Assembly (NCBI GenBank): GCA_020852705.1
Contig: JADZAP010000007.1
Span: 1 to 64,000, forward strand
DNA: 64,000 bases
DNA from: Ignavibacteria bacterium
Lineage (GTDB): Bacteria > Bacteroidota > Ignavibacteria > Tepidaquicellales > OLB5
Direction: 5' to 3'
In this document: positions 25,875 to 36,248 of the stretch, one piece after another
How positions within the stretch are numbered: the first letter of the stretch is position 1
Layout of the letters: the number at the start of each line of letters is the position of its first letter
Notes under the pieces: generated by a model
Databases searched by the model: none
Seen by the model: the letters and a program-made list of their open reading frames with translations, nothing else
What the model was told of the DNA's origin: nothing
Position numbers and translations under genes: made by a program

Positions 25875-26366
25875 TTATAAACCGGCAGAAAAATCTATTG
25901 TAATGCTTTTATCGTTAAGTATCAGCTGCCTGTAAGAAACCCCTGCCATATCAAGCATTTTTTTAGATGCCTGCACGCTGCCTGTATCTTTATATTTATC
26001 GCTTAAATAAATAATTTCCAGTATCCCTGATTGTATAAGCAGTTTAGTACATTCATTACAGGGAAAGAGTGCAACATATATTCTTGCACCGTGCAGATCT
26101 TTAGTTGAATTAAGTATTGCGTTTGCTTCGGCATGCACAACATAAGGATATTTGGTATCGTTTGCATTTTCGGATGATTTGCCCCACGGTAATTTATCAT
26201 CATCACAGCCAATGGGAAAACCGTTATAACCAATTCCAACTATTTTGTTATACTGATTAACTATGCAAGCACCAACCTGCGTGCTGGGATCTTTGCTTCG
26301 CATTGCAGAAAGTAATGCAATACCCATAAAATACTCATCCCATGAAATGTAATTTTTTCTTTTCAT
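25875..26366 (-). CDS. Deoxycytidylate (dCMP) deaminase
   Basis: A zinc-dependent deaminase making dUMP from dCMP for thymidylate synthesis. The zinc site is HAEANAI (His, Glu) with PCNEC (two Cys). The N-terminal RSKDPSTQVGACIVN and GIGYNGFPIGCDDDKLPW are typical of the ComEB/DCTD family, including the extra Cys for structural zinc. The 163 residues are full length. Its place within the B12 operon is unexpected: it is 38 bases after the kinase-like gene and five before the adenosyltransferase. Confidence 0.92.
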   Translation of the reverse strand: MKRKNYISWDEYFMGIALLSAMRSKDPSTQVGACIVNQYNKIVGIGYNGFPIGCDDDKLPWGKSSENANDTKYPYVVHAEANAILNSTKDLHGARIYVALFPCNECTKLLIQSGILEIIYLSDKYKDTGSVQASKKMLDMAGVSYRQLILNDKSITIDFSAGL

Positions 26367-26404
26367 GTTATAAATTCAAAAAGGAATTTTTTAGTGTATA
26401 AATC

Positions 26405-26938
26405 TTATAAATATTTATTTAATTCTTCATTCATTTCTTGGAGGGAGCCGTCATTTATTATAAGGTAATCAGTAAAGGCAATAGGTCCCCCTTTATCTAA
26501 ATTTTCTATTTCGCTAATATCCCTGCTTATAGATTCTTCGTTTGTAAGGGGTCTGAAGCTGCGTTTAAAAAGTCTTTCATATCTTATAGATTTTGTGGTG
26601 TAAACGGTAAGAAGTTTAAAATTTTCACCAAATTTATCTTTTAATATTTTAAATTCTTCCCAAGAATATAGACTTTCAATAACAACGTTATCTGTTTTAA
26701 AAAATTCTTCTATCAAAGGAAGAGATTTAACAGCCATTGCGCCCATACCGTAGTCATTTCGCAGGTTTTCGCGGGTTTTGCGTTCATTTGCTTCATTAAT
26801 TTCCAGTCCAAGTTTTTTCATTTCATTCATAACTACTTCGCCAAAATAAACTTTTTTAAAGCCGTGTTCAACAAAAAACTTCACAGCTTCGCTTTTTCCG
26901 GAACCGCACATGCCAATAACAGCAATTATCTTTTTCAA
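26405..26938 (-). CDS. P-loop nucleotide kinase-like protein (UPF0200/CoaE-like)
   Basis: 177 residues with Walker A GMCGSGKSEA (about 9-18), a switch region LRNDYGMGAMAV, and the helical lid RLFKRSFRPLTNEESISRD ending in EIENLDKGGPIAFTDYLIIND. This resembles dephospho-CoA kinase and the UPF0200 group of nucleoside monophosphate kinase-like proteins. The R-D/E-x(5)-G-x3-FxD-IxN ending is shared with CoaE. The real CoaE substrate loop is not obvious, so the substrate is open. It lies between metH and dCMP deaminase, which hints at a nucleotide substrate. Confidence 0.75.
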   Translation of the reverse strand: MKKIIAVIGMCGSGKSEAVKFFVEHGFKKVYFGEVVMNEMKKLGLEINEANERKTRENLRNDYGMGAMAVKSLPLIEEFFKTDNVVIESLYSWEEFKILKDKFGENFKLLTVYTTKSIRYERLFKRSFRPLTNEESISRDISEIENLDKGGPIAFTDYLIINDGSLQEMNEELNKYL

Positions 26939-26983
26939 TTTTTTAGTATTAAATAATATCTTACATTAATTTGATATTTCTGT

Positions 26984-29900
26984 TCAGGATAGCTCTTTTT
27001 CTTTAATTTCATAACCAATAATGGGTGCAAGCCATCTTTCAATTTCTTCAACAGACATATTTTTCCTTTTAGCATATTCTGTAATTTGGTCGCGGTTTAA
27101 TTTACCAACATTAAAGTATTTTGAGCCCGGATGTGAAAAATACAATCCGCTTACGGATGATGCAGGATACATTGCATAGCTTTCGGTAAGTTTTATCCCG
27201 GCTTTATCTTCTGCTTCAAGCAGATCAAAAATTATCTGTTTTTCTGTGTGATCTGGCTGTGCCGGATACCCGGGTGCCGGTCTAATACCTAAATACTTTT
27301 CAGCAATTATATCTGTATCTGTAAGGTTTTCATCTTTAGCGTAACCCCATAATTCTTTTCGGACCATTTCATGCATTAGCTCTGCAAACGCTTCTGCAAG
27401 TCTATCAGCCAAAGCTTTTGTCATTATACTGCTGTAATCATCATTTTCTTTGGCAAATTTTTCAAGGAGGGCTTCAATTCCAATGCCTGTTGTTACAGCA
27501 AAGCAGCCAATATAATCGTTAAGAGCTGATTCTTTTGGAGCAATAAAATCTGAAAGTGCATAATAGGGGTCATTATTTGTTTTTTCTGCCTGCTGCCTTA
27601 GTGTGTGCAGTACTGCTAAATTATCCTTGCGTTTATCATTAACATAAAGCTCAATATCATCTCCGGCTGCATTGGCGGGATATAATCCGATAACAGCATT
27701 TGCACTTAACCATTTATTGGAAATTATTTCATCCAGAAGTTTATTTGCCTCATCAAAAAGTTTTTTTGCTTCACTTCCGGAATTTTTATCATTAAAAATT
27801 GCAGGATACTTTCCTTTCATTTCCCAAAGCAAAAAGAAAGGAGTCCAGTCAATTTTTTCTCTAATTCTCTCAAGCGGAAAGTTACTAAATACTTTATTGC
27901 CGGTAAAAACCGGTTTTGTAATGTTTAAAGTTTTCCAGTCTGTTTTAAATTTTCTGTTTCTTGCCTCATTAATAGTAAGATACTTCTTTTCATCTTTTCT
28001 TCCTTTATGTGAAATCCTCATTCTGTCATACTCTTGTTTAACAGAATGAATATAGTTTTCGCGGTTTTCTTTATTCATAAGACTACCGGCAACTGTTACA
28101 CTTCTGGAAGCATCAAGAACATGAACTGTAGGATTAGTATAATTTGGTGCTATTTTTACCGCGGCATGAATTTTAGATGTTGTTGCACCTCCAATAAGCA
28201 GTGGAACTTTAAACCCCCGTCTTTCCATTTCTTTGGCAACATGAACCATTTCATCAAGTGATGGTGTAATTAACCCGCTTAAGCCAATCATATCCACATT
28301 TTTTTCAATTGCAGTATCAAGAATCTTATCAGCCGGAACCATTACACCAAGATCAATAACTTCATAGTTATTACATCCAAGCACAACACCAACAATATTC
28401 TTACCAATATCATGAACATCGCCTTTTACAGTTGCAAGCAATATCCTGCCGTTAATATTTGAAGCCCCTGATGCTTTTTCTTTTTCAATAAACGGAGTTA
28501 AATAGGCGACAGATTTTTTCATCACTCTGGCACTTTTTACAACCTGAGGCAAAAACATTTTGCCCGACCCAAAAAGATCACCAACAATATTCATTCCGTC
28601 CATTAATGGACCTTCAATAACATCAAGAGGTTTGGGATATTTCTTTCTTGCTTCTTCAGTATCTTGTTCAATAAACTCTGTAATACCCTTAATTAAGGCG
28701 TGTTTTAATCGCTCTTCAACCTGGGCATTACGCCATGAATTATCCTGTTCTATCACCTTACCTTTTGATTTCACCGATTCCGCAAATTCAACAAGTCTTT
28801 CAGTTGCATCTGCCCTTCTGTTCATCAGAACGTCTTCTACGCGTTCAAGCAAATCTTTGGGAATTTCATCATAAACTTCAATCATTCCTGCATTAACAAT
28901 TCCCATATCCATTCCAGCTTTTATAGCGTGATATAAAAATGCAGAATGCATTGCTTCTCTAACAACATTATTTCCTCTGAATGAAAATGAAATATTGCTC
29001 ACTCCTCCGCTTACTTTAGCCCTAGGAAGATTTTCTTTTATCCATTTTACAGTTTTAATGTAATCAACTGCATAATTATTATGTTCATCTATTCCGGTTG
29101 CAACAGTAAGAATATTTGGGTCAAATATAATATCCTGAGGCATAAAGCCGACTTGTTCGGTAAGTAATTCATAACATCTTTTGCAGATTGCAATTCTGCG
29201 TTCAAAACTATCAGCTTGTCCCTGTTCATCAAATGCCATAATAATTACAGCGGCACCAAAAAGTTTTATCTTTTTTGCTTGTTCAATAAATTTTTCTTCA
29301 CCTTCTTTAAGACTAATAGAGTTAACTATACCTTTACCCTGAAGGCATTTTAAACCTGCCTCAATAATTTCCCATTTGGATGAATCCAGCATAACAGGTA
29401 CTTTTGCAATATCCGGCTCAACAGCCACAAGTTTTAGGAATTTTTCCATTGCTGCTATACCATCAATCATACCTTCATCCATATTAATATCAATCACCTG
29501 TGCCCCTGATACCACCTGCTGCAGTGCAACAGAAAGAGCCTCCTCATAATTTTCTTCACGAATAAGTTTGGCAAATTTTGCAGAACCTGTAATATTAGTA
29601 CGCTCTCCAATATTAACAAAATTAGTTTGCGGTGTAAGGTTTAATGCTTCCAGCCCGCTGAGTCTTAAATATGGCTGTATTTCAGGTATCTTTCTTGGTT
29701 TTACATCTTTTAAAAGTGAGGTTATCTGCCTAATGTGATCAGGAGTTGTACCGCAGCAACCTCCTACTAGATTAAGGAAACCGCTTTGTGCAAATTCAAG
29801 TAAAAGTTCAGCAGTTTCCTTTGGCAGTTCATCATACTCGCCAAATTCATTTGGCAGACCTGCATTTGGATACGCACTAAGATACACGTTAGCTTTTTGA

Positions 29901-30676
29901 GAAAGTTCTTCAATATAGGGGCGCATTTCCTTTGCTCCAAGTGAACAGTTCAGCCCTATGCTCATTAATCCTGCATGACTAATAGAATTCCAGAATGCTT
30001 CAACTGTTTGTCCGGAAAGAGTTCTTCCGCTTAAATCAGTAATAGTACCTGAAACCATTATTGGCAGTTTACAGCCGATTTTATCAAAATATTCATTAAT
30101 GGCATAAAGTGCTGCTTTGCAGTTAAGTGTATCAAAAACTGTTTCAACAAGCAGTATATCTACACCGCCATCAATTAGTCCTTTAACCTGCTCAAGATAT
30201 GATTCTTTTATCTGATCAAAAGTTACGGCACGGAAACCCGGATCGTTTACATCGGGAGAGAGTGAAAGGGTTTTATTCATAGGTCCAATTGCACCTGCAA
30301 CAAAACGGGGATTATTGGGAGTTAAAGCTGAAAATTTATCAGCAGCTTTTCTTGCAAGTTTTGCTGACTTCAGATTTATTTCATAAACATACTCCTCAGT
30401 GTGATAATCACCTTGAGAAATTGAGGTAGAGTTAAATGTGTTGGTACCAATAATATCACTGCCTGCATCAAGATACTCTTCGTAAATTTCAGTAACTATC
30501 TGCTGCTGCGTGATATTCAGAATATCATTATTGCCTTTAAGGTCATGCGGATGATTTTTAAATCTTTCTCCCCGGAAATCAGCTTCGCTTAATTTCCGTT
30601 TCTGGATCATTGTACCGCGGGGTCCATCAAGAAATACAATTCTTCTTTTTAATTCTTCAAAAAGGCGTGATATCAT
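26984..30676 (-). CDS. metH: Cobalamin-dependent methionine synthase
   Basis: Transfers a methyl group from methyl-tetrahydrofolate to homocysteine through methylcobalamin. All modules are present in 1230 residues: homocysteine domain (about 1-330; zinc cysteines in GLNCSLG and GGCCGTT), pterin domain (about 345-625; [16 protein letters not shown]), cobalamin cap and Rossmann part (about 645-890; DVHDIG, with the B12-coordinating His at about 757), and the C-terminal reactivation domain (about 905-1230; [12 protein letters not shown] and YFNVGKL). No module is missing. It is the fourth gene of the B12 operon, 11 bases after the DUF6580 gene. Confidence 0.97.
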   Translation of the reverse strand: MISRLFEELKRRIVFLDGPRGTMIQKRKLSEADFRGERFKNHPHDLKGNNDILNITQQQIVTEIYEEYLDAGSDIIGTNTFNSTSISQGDYHTEEYVYEINLKSAKLARKAADKFSALTPNNPRFVAGAIGPMNKTLSLSPDVNDPGFRAVTFDQIKESYLEQVKGLIDGGVDILLVETVFDTLNCKAALYAINEYFDKIGCKLPIMVSGTITDLSGRTLSGQTVEAFWNSISHAGLMSIGLNCSLGAKEMRPYIEELSQKANVYLSAYPNAGLPNEFGEYDELPKETAELLLEFAQSGFLNLVGGCCGTTPDHIRQITSLLKDVKPRKIPEIQPYLRLSGLEALNLTPQTNFVNIGERTNITGSAKFAKLIREENYEEALSVALQQVVSGAQVIDINMDEGMIDGIAAMEKFLKLVAVEPDIAKVPVMLDSSKWEIIEAGLKCLQGKGIVNSISLKEGEEKFIEQAKKIKLFGAAVIIMAFDEQGQADSFERRIAICKRCYELLTEQVGFMPQDIIFDPNILTVATGIDEHNNYAVDYIKTVKWIKENLPRAKVSGGVSNISFSFRGNNVVREAMHSAFLYHAIKAGMDMGIVNAGMIEVYDEIPKDLLERVEDVLMNRRADATERLVEFAESVKSKGKVIEQDNSWRNAQVEERLKHALIKGITEFIEQDTEEARKKYPKPLDVIEGPLMDGMNIVGDLFGSGKMFLPQVVKSARVMKKSVAYLTPFIEKEKASGASNINGRILLATVKGDVHDIGKNIVGVVLGCNNYEVIDLGVMVPADKILDTAIEKNVDMIGLSGLITPSLDEMVHVAKEMERRGFKVPLLIGGATTSKIHAAVKIAPNYTNPTVHVLDASRSVTVAGSLMNKENRENYIHSVKQEYDRMRISHKGRKDEKKYLTINEARNRKFKTDWKTLNITKPVFTGNKVFSNFPLERIREKIDWTPFFLLWEMKGKYPAIFNDKNSGSEAKKLFDEANKLLDEIISNKWLSANAVIGLYPANAAGDDIELYVNDKRKDNLAVLHTLRQQAEKTNNDPYYALSDFIAPKESALNDYIGCFAVTTGIGIEALLEKFAKENDDYSSIMTKALADRLAEAFAELMHEMVRKELWGYAKDENLTDTDIIAEKYLGIRPAPGYPAQPDHTEKQIIFDLLEAEDKAGIKLTESYAMYPASSVSGLYFSHPGSKYFNVGKLNRDQITEYAKRKNMSVEEIERWLAPIIGYEIKEKELS

Positions 30677-30687
30677 AAAATAGGAAA

Positions 30688-31245
30688 TTACTTCTTAATC
30701 CTAGCTTCCTGCAAAGCTGTTTTGCCTGAAAACTTTATAACAAGCTCATATATACCAAACATAGCAGCAGCATAAAACAAGTCACCTGCAAGTGAATTAC
30801 GGAAAAACGGAATTGCCATTGTATAACATTCAGCAAGTCCTTTAAAATTCATTTCGTAAAACATCCCGCTTAACCAGACACCAAAATTTGTAATGATAAA
30901 GAAAATTACAGAAGTAACCAATGCAGTACCAAAAATATAAGCGGTTTTAGTTAAACCTGTTTTGCCATTTATTTTTTTGCCAAGCCAAAGTCCAATAAAT
31001 GCTATTACAGCAAATGAACCGTAAACCCATTCAATTCCGCTGTAAAAACCTATAAAAATATCACTAAGCAGCATTGCAGCAACAGGAACAATAAACGCAA
31101 ATTTTTTGCCAAGGTAAGCACCTGCAAAAAGTGCAATTGCTGCTATAGGTGCAAAATTCATGGGATGAGGTATAAGCCTTGAAAAAGCTGCAAACAAAAT
31201 TAATACAGCTGCAATGATAAAGTTTGTTATTTTAGAGTTATTCAT
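30688..31245 (-). CDS. DUF6580-like integral membrane protein, candidate B12 transporter
   Basis: 185 residues with five to six hydrophobic helices and a conserved-looking [24 protein letters not shown] start (RLIPHPMNF at about residues 23-31), the DUF6580 pattern. Such small six-helix proteins resemble the substrate-binding (S) components of ECF vitamin transporters. It lies between the btuB-like receptor gene (27-base gap) and metH (11-base gap) under a cobalamin riboswitch, while no BtuC, BtuD or BtuF is present in the operon. The B12-transport role is inferred from context only. Confidence 0.75.
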   Translation of the reverse strand: MNNSKITNFIIAAVLILFAAFSRLIPHPMNFAPIAAIALFAGAYLGKKFAFIVPVAAMLLSDIFIGFYSGIEWVYGSFAVIAFIGLWLGKKINGKTGLTKTAYIFGTALVTSVIFFIITNFGVWLSGMFYEMNFKGLAECYTMAIPFFRNSLAGDLFYAAAMFGIYELVIKFSGKTALQEARIKK

Positions 31246-31272
31246 AATATAATTCTCCTGAAATAAAATTAC

Positions 31273-33255
31273 TTAATAAATAAAATTAATTTCTGCTTTA
31301 AAATTTCTTCCCGGCATTGGATACCCGCTAATAACAGAATACTGTTCATTAGTCAGGTTATTAACAATTAAACGCAATTCTGCATTTAATTTATTTATTT
31401 TTAGCCCAAAACCAATATTGGCATCAAAAATTTTATAACCTGAAATAAATACAGTATTTTCAAAATTTGAATACCGTTTTGAAGAATAATTATAAAACAG
31501 GTTAAAAGATACAAAATTTAAAAATTTACTTGTAGTCAAATAATTCATCATAATTGAAGCTTTTACCATTGTTTTTGGCAGATAAATCAACTGTTTATTG
31601 TATGAAGGGTCTCCCGGAAAATCTTCATTTTTTTTTGTAGAGCTGCCATAGCAGTAATTAAAACCAAAATTTACAGTAAATGGTTTTGCAAGCTCAAAAA
31701 CAGACTTTATTCCGGCACTTACTCCTTCCGAACTCACTTTCTGAATATTAAGCGGTCTCCAGATACTGCCACTAACAGGTACCCATACAATTCTATCAGT
31801 TGTAAAGATATTGTAATATGATAATTCAACTTCACCCTTAGCAAACAGTTTAAATTTATAAATTATTCCGGCATCAAAACTTATTGAGCGCTCCGGTTTT
31901 AGCTCTTTGTTGCCTATATCTTTCCAATACAATTCATTAAAAGTTGGCGCACTAAAATTATTGCCAAAAGATGATTTAAAATGAAGCTCTGCTTTACCAA
32001 ACGGCTGAAAATTTAAACCAAGCTTTCCGGTTGCTACATTATGCTCTCTGATATTTGAATAATAATCAAATCTTGCTGATGGATATATGAGCAATGTACT
32101 GCCTGCAAATTTTATTATGTGTTTTGATACAGCATAAACGGCAGCTTGAAATGCATCAGCTTCATCGGTTTCATTGCTATTAAGCATATCAAAATTAACT
32201 TCACCGCCTGCATCTATACTGAACTTACTGCCGTTAGAATAAGTAAGGTTATTTGAAAACGATAATCTTTTAGTTTTGTAAAAACTGTTTATAACTGTAT
32301 TCAACCCAAATGTTGCAGTATCATAATATTTCTGAAGTTGATATCTAAAACTAAGATCATTTTTTTGATTAAGGTTTTTATTCCAGTTTTTCTGCAGGGA
32401 TATACCTGATATTATGGTTTTATCATTTTGTCTTGCGGTGCTTGTTAAATAACCCGAAAACGGTCCGGGTACACCTCTGTTAAAGTTTGAGTAATTTGTA
32501 TAAATCTGCACAAATTGATCCTGATCATAATAATAACGTAAATTTAAACCGGCAGACTGAATTTTAAAATCAGAGTTTTCTCTGCGAAATTCATTATTGC
32601 TGCTTAAAGTTTTAAAATTATATGTGAAATTATTTTCTGCCCTTTCATCTCCTGCAAAAATATCATAAGAAATTGTATTTTTACCCTGAATTTTGAAACT
32701 TTGTGAAATCTTTCCGTAAAAATTCCGGTATCCAAATGAACCAAAAGATGAAATGAGGTCAAATCCAAACTTTTTAAAACTTGGATGTGAAGTTATAATG
32801 TTTATAACTCCGCCAATTGCTTCGCTGCCGTAGAGTGCTGAAAGGCCTCCGTTTGATATTTCAATTCTTTCTATATTATTTAAGTCAAATAAAGATAAGT
32901 CATACTGCGCGTTTTGTCTGCTGTTAAGCTTAATACCATCAACAAGTATAAGAGTATGCTCACTTTGTGTTGAATTTAGTGAAATTGTTTTAATTCCTGA
33001 ATTAAAACCATAATCTTTAATAAATACACCATCCATAATGTTAAGCGCATCAGGAAGCCGGGAGCCATTAAGGTTTTTTAAAACAGTCTTATCAATTATC
33101 TGAAGTTTATTGGGTGCTTCTGATTTAGACATTTTAAGTCTGTTTGTTTCAACTAATATTTCTTTTGTAGAAAGGCTATCCCCGCCATGGGAATCTAAAT
33201 CCTGTGCGGCAGTATTTATAATAAAACAAAATATTATTAATATATTTTTAAACAT
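31273..33255 (-). CDS. btuB: TonB-dependent cobalamin receptor, BtuB-like
   Basis: An outer membrane receptor of 660 residues: signal peptide (1-17), a TonB-box-like KEILVET (about 31-37), a plug domain (about 45-155; PDALNIMDGVFIKDYG, LILVDGIKLN, IERIEISNGGLSALYGSEAI, GGVINIIT) and a 22-strand barrel ending in the aromatic FKAEINFIY. The small size and plug pattern match BtuB better than siderophore receptors, and the cobalamin riboswitch upstream fixes the substrate class. Its ATG overlaps the last base of the BtuG-like gene, coupling the two surface partners. Confidence 0.9.
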   Translation of the reverse strand: MFKNILIIFCFIINTAAQDLDSHGGDSLSTKEILVETNRLKMSKSEAPNKLQIIDKTVLKNLNGSRLPDALNIMDGVFIKDYGFNSGIKTISLNSTQSEHTLILVDGIKLNSRQNAQYDLSLFDLNNIERIEISNGGLSALYGSEAIGGVINIITSHPSFKKFGFDLISSFGSFGYRNFYGKISQSFKIQGKNTISYDIFAGDERAENNFTYNFKTLSSNNEFRRENSDFKIQSAGLNLRYYYDQDQFVQIYTNYSNFNRGVPGPFSGYLTSTARQNDKTIISGISLQKNWNKNLNQKNDLSFRYQLQKYYDTATFGLNTVINSFYKTKRLSFSNNLTYSNGSKFSIDAGGEVNFDMLNSNETDEADAFQAAVYAVSKHIIKFAGSTLLIYPSARFDYYSNIREHNVATGKLGLNFQPFGKAELHFKSSFGNNFSAPTFNELYWKDIGNKELKPERSISFDAGIIYKFKLFAKGEVELSYYNIFTTDRIVWVPVSGSIWRPLNIQKVSSEGVSAGIKSVFELAKPFTVNFGFNYCYGSSTKKNEDFPGDPSYNKQLIYLPKTMVKASIMMNYLTTSKFLNFVSFNLFYNYSSKRYSNFENTVFISGYKIFDANIGFGLKINKLNAELRLIVNNLTNEQYSVISGYPMPGRNFKAEINFIY

Positions 33256-34340
33256 TAATGTTTAAAAGCAAACCTGCGGGGATATTTACCTCCAATATCA
33301 GGATATGTTTTTAATAACGTACCTGCTGTATTATAAATACGAACTTCACCGTTATTATTTCCTTTTGCAATTGCAATATACAGCTTATTTTCTGCTGAAT
33401 CGTAATCAATCCCGTAAATAACATCTGTTCCGGAAACATTTACAGAAAAACCGGTTTCAACGGTTTTAGATACAAGATTAATTTTATAAATACTTTTACC
33501 TTCCATATACTGAAAAGCAGTATCTGTACCCAAAACATACATTTCGTTATTACTTCCGGAAGCAAGATATCCAATACCTGCCTGAGAAATAGGAATATCA
33601 ATTGAATCTGTTATCAGCGTTGAAGAAACATCAATAACCATTAATTTTTTATATCCAAAAGTAGAAATATATACTTTGCCGGAATTTTGAGCTAACGCAA
33701 CAGGCGGTCCCTGTAAAAATATTTTGCTTACCTGATTACTTTGATTAATTACAGAAAGAGATCTTTCAAATGCATAAGTTTGCTTACCCACAAAAATATT
33801 GTTTCCGGCACTTAAAATATCAGCGGGACTATCACCAACAGCAACAGTATCGGTTAAAATGCCCAGGTTCATATCTGTTATAATAACTTTTCCGCTGCTG
33901 ATATTTGTAAAATAAATCTTATTATTTGCAACAGTCAAATTATATGGATTATTTCCGATAGCATTTACAGAATTAATAAGCTGATTGGTTTCAGCATTAA
34001 TTTTATAAATTGAGCCGGGCTGTCCATAAGCACCCTGTGATGTAATAAATAATTCATTTCCTGCCAGCAGCATCCCATCGGGAAATGAATTTAATAATGC
34101 ACCGTTATTGGAATTTTGGAATACATTAGTAAATACGGTATCACGTTCAGTATCAATAAAAGCATAATCATACGAAGTTGACTGCCCAAATGCACCTTCA
34201 TACAAAATAAATATACCTTTGGTTGAAGTAACAGGATTGATGTTTACTATATCTTCACCTTGGCATCCGCTTAAAATTGAAAAAAATACGACAGTTAAAA
34301 TTAAAAATTTGAATACAGAAAGTTGTTTTAACTTTTTCAT
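33255..34340 (-). CDS. BtuG-like beta-propeller surface lipoprotein (DUF5074/YncE type)
   Basis: Lipoprotein of 361 residues with lipobox LSGC (Cys26). The mature part is a seven-bladed propeller: repeats such as GSIYKINAETNQLINSV, NPYNLTVANNKIYFTN, GKVIITDMNLGILTDTVAVG and KLMVIDVSSTLITDSIDI. In Bacteroides, BtuG lipoproteins of this architecture sit on BtuB and capture cobalamin with very high affinity. Here the gene is first after the riboswitch and overlaps btuB by one base, the same arrangement. The assignment rests on architecture and operon position; sequence identity to BtuG was not measured. Confidence 0.8.
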   Translation of the reverse strand: MKKLKQLSVFKFLILTVVFFSILSGCQGEDIVNINPVTSTKGIFILYEGAFGQSTSYDYAFIDTERDTVFTNVFQNSNNGALLNSFPDGMLLAGNELFITSQGAYGQPGSIYKINAETNQLINSVNAIGNNPYNLTVANNKIYFTNISSGKVIITDMNLGILTDTVAVGDSPADILSAGNNIFVGKQTYAFERSLSVINQSNQVSKIFLQGPPVALAQNSGKVYISTFGYKKLMVIDVSSTLITDSIDIPISQAGIGYLASGSNNEMYVLGTDTAFQYMEGKSIYKINLVSKTVETGFSVNVSGTDVIYGIDYDSAENKLYIAIAKGNNNGEVRIYNTAGTLLKTYPDIGGKYPRRFAFKH

Positions 34341-34383
34341 AATTTCTCCCGATGAAAAAAGTTTAGTTATTGAAATTGGTTAA

Positions 34384-34441
34384 TAAAAAAGCCCTGTTTC
34401 TAAATGACTTGGGATAAATACATGGTCAAATAGAGACAGGG
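34384..34441 (-). terminator. Riboswitch-linked intrinsic terminator
   Basis: On the minus strand the arms CCCTGTCTCTATTTGAC (34441-34425) and GTCATTTAGAAACAGGG (34408-34392) pair at 14 of 17 positions and are followed by a C and six T residues. It lies between the riboswitch and the first gene (start at 34340), so it is the likely expression platform: terminated when B12 is bound. Confidence 0.85.
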
Positions 34442-34499
34442 AGTCTCCGGTTTCAATAACATGTTATCTTTACCCGCGAAGATCATTATAGTTTATATT

Positions 34500-34672
34500 A
34501 ACGGCAGGTCTCCTGGCTTAAAAGCAATTTCCGGCAAGTCTTCCCATAAAAATACAGTGACACTCTTTGCCGGTCTTCTTTATTACAGTTGCGGGGACAG
34601 CTCCGGCATATACACCGGATTCCCTATTTATCCCGGCTGCCCGGGATAATTCACTGTTTTTAATAGTGAACC
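34500..34672 (-). ncRNA. Cobalamin (AdoCbl) riboswitch
   Basis: Read on the minus strand, the element shows GGGAATCCGGTG (34624-34613), the invariant core GCTGTCCCCGCAACTG (34601-34586), GTCACTG and GGGAAGAC (about 34562-34539), and the closing B12 box AGCCAGGAGACCTGCCG (34518-34502). A 5' hairpin TTCACT...AGTGAA lies at about 34650-34671. These are the conserved features of the cobalamin riboswitch family. It directs the seven-gene operon ending at 25201. Confidence 0.95.
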
Positions 34673-34898
34673 GAAAATATTTATCTGTTTTTTTAACAGA
34701 CTATTTATAAAGAACTTTTACAATTATAATAAATATTTGTATAACATTAAAGTTATACATTTATTCTGCTCGAGTTGCTTGATATATATTACAAGTAATA
34801 TTATATATACTAAATTTCTAAATTTATTATCATTTTAATAATTACGATATTTACAGGTTAAAACAAAAGGAAAATGTGCATGAGGCACGCAGAAATCG

Positions 34899-36248
34899 AT
34901 GAAATTTGAAGAGTTAGAGCTTTCAGGTTTTGGCAAATACCCTAAAGCTAAATGTAAAGTAACACGCCCTCCGGGCATTTTTGATCTAAGAGAGCTTATT
35001 AAAAATAATTCCATAACTCCCCGCGGACTTGGAAGAAGCTACGGTGATGCAGCAATTAATGAAAAAGGTGTAGTTGCAGAATCTACCCTGATGAACCGCT
35101 TCATTTCTTTTGATGAGAATAAAGGAATTTTAAAATGTGAGGCAGGTGTAACATATAAGGATATACTTGAAACTTTTGTTTTAAGGGGGTGGTTCCCTCC
35201 GGTAACGCCGGGAACAAAGTATGTAACAATGGGAGGTGCCATAGGAAGTGATGTTCATGGAAAAAACCACCATAAGGTGGGGTCAATTTCAAGCTTTATA
35301 AAAAGCTTTAATATATTAACAGCAACGGGTGAAATAATTGAGTGCTCAAGAAAAAAGAACAGCGATCTTTTTTGGGCAACTGTTGGCGGAATGGGTTTAA
35401 CCGGATTTATACTTGATTGTGAAATTCAGCTTAAAAAAATCAGCTCGCCATATATTTATAATAAAGCCATTAAGTTAAAAAATCTTGATATATTATTTAA
35501 TAAAATAGAAGAACTAAGTGATCAATATAATTATTCAGTTGCATGGATAGATATTGTAGCCGCAGGCAGCAGCTACGGCAGAGGTGTTTTGCTGCTGGGC
35601 AATAATGCTGAGCTTGATGAACTTCCTGAAAAACTTAAAAAAAGATCTAAAGCCAAATATATTGAAAAAAAAATCACAGTACCGTTTGAAATTCCGTTTA
35701 ACACATTAAATAAATTTACTATCAGTCTTTTTAATGCCGGATTTTATACTACCGCAAGAAATGGTGAAGATTTTCAGCATTATGATAAGTATTTTTACCC
35801 GCTTGATTTCATTTTGGACTGGAATCACATATACAGCAAAAGCGGGCTTATACAATATCAGCTTAATGTACCTTTAGTAAAGGGAAAAGAAGCAATTGAT
35901 AAAGTACTTAAAAAAGTTGTATCATACGGCGGGGGTTCTTTTCTTGCTGTAATAAAGAAAATGGGTGATCAGGAAGGAATACTTTCGTTCCCGTTTAAAG
36001 GTTACACACTTTCAATGGATTTTCCGGTAAAAAAAGGTACAATTGAAATGTGCTGTGAGCTTGATAAAATTGTTCTTGAATACGGAGGAAGAACATATTT
36101 GACCAAAGATTCAATTCTTGATGAAAAAACATTTAAACAAATGTACAACGGTATATGGGAAAAGTGGATGGAAATAAAAATGAAATATGACCCGAAAAAT
36201 AAATTTACTTCAAATCTTGGGAGGAGAATAGGTTTATGTCTCTTCTAG
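34899..36248 (+). CDS. DprE1-like FAD-dependent oxidase
   Basis: 449 residues of the FAD-linked oxidase (VAO) fold, most like decaprenylphosphoryl-ribose 2'-oxidase DprE1: flavin-binding RGLGRSYGDAA (residues 42-52), VTPGTKYVTMGGAIGSDVHG (about 100-119) followed by KNHH, then GSISSFIKSF. DprE1 oxidises polyprenyl-phosphoribose to the 2-keto form for epimerisation to arabinose. A DprE2-like reductase follows with a 13-base overlap, the usual partner. The product would be a polyprenyl-phospho-pentose donor for the cell envelope. Its arabinosyltransferase users are not in this window. Confidence 0.82.
   Translation: MKFEELELSGFGKYPKAKCKVTRPPGIFDLRELIKNNSITPRGLGRSYGDAAINEKGVVAESTLMNRFISFDENKGILKCEAGVTYKDILETFVLRGWFPPVTPGTKYVTMGGAIGSDVHGKNHHKVGSISSFIKSFNILTATGEIIECSRKKNSDLFWATVGGMGLTGFILDCEIQLKKISSPYIYNKAIKLKNLDILFNKIEELSDQYNYSVAWIDIVAAGSSYGRGVLLLGNNAELDELPEKLKKRSKAKYIEKKITVPFEIPFNTLNKFTISLFNAGFYTTARNGEDFQHYDKYFYPLDFILDWNHIYSKSGLIQYQLNVPLVKGKEAIDKVLKKVVSYGGGSFLAVIKKMGDQEGILSFPFKGYTLSMDFPVKKGTIEMCCELDKIVLEYGGRTYLTKDSILDEKTFKQMYNGIWEKWMEIKMKYDPKNKFTSNLGRRIGLCLF

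Noticed and set aside
25875-26366. tRNA adenosine deaminase TadA
   Set aside because: The zinc motif fits both, but DPSTQVGA, NGFPIGCDDD and the extra cysteine are specific to dCMP deaminase.
34461-34649. 62-codon plus-strand ORF near the B12 operon
   Set aside because: It is antisense to the cobalamin riboswitch; the conserved bases are explained by the RNA, not by a protein.
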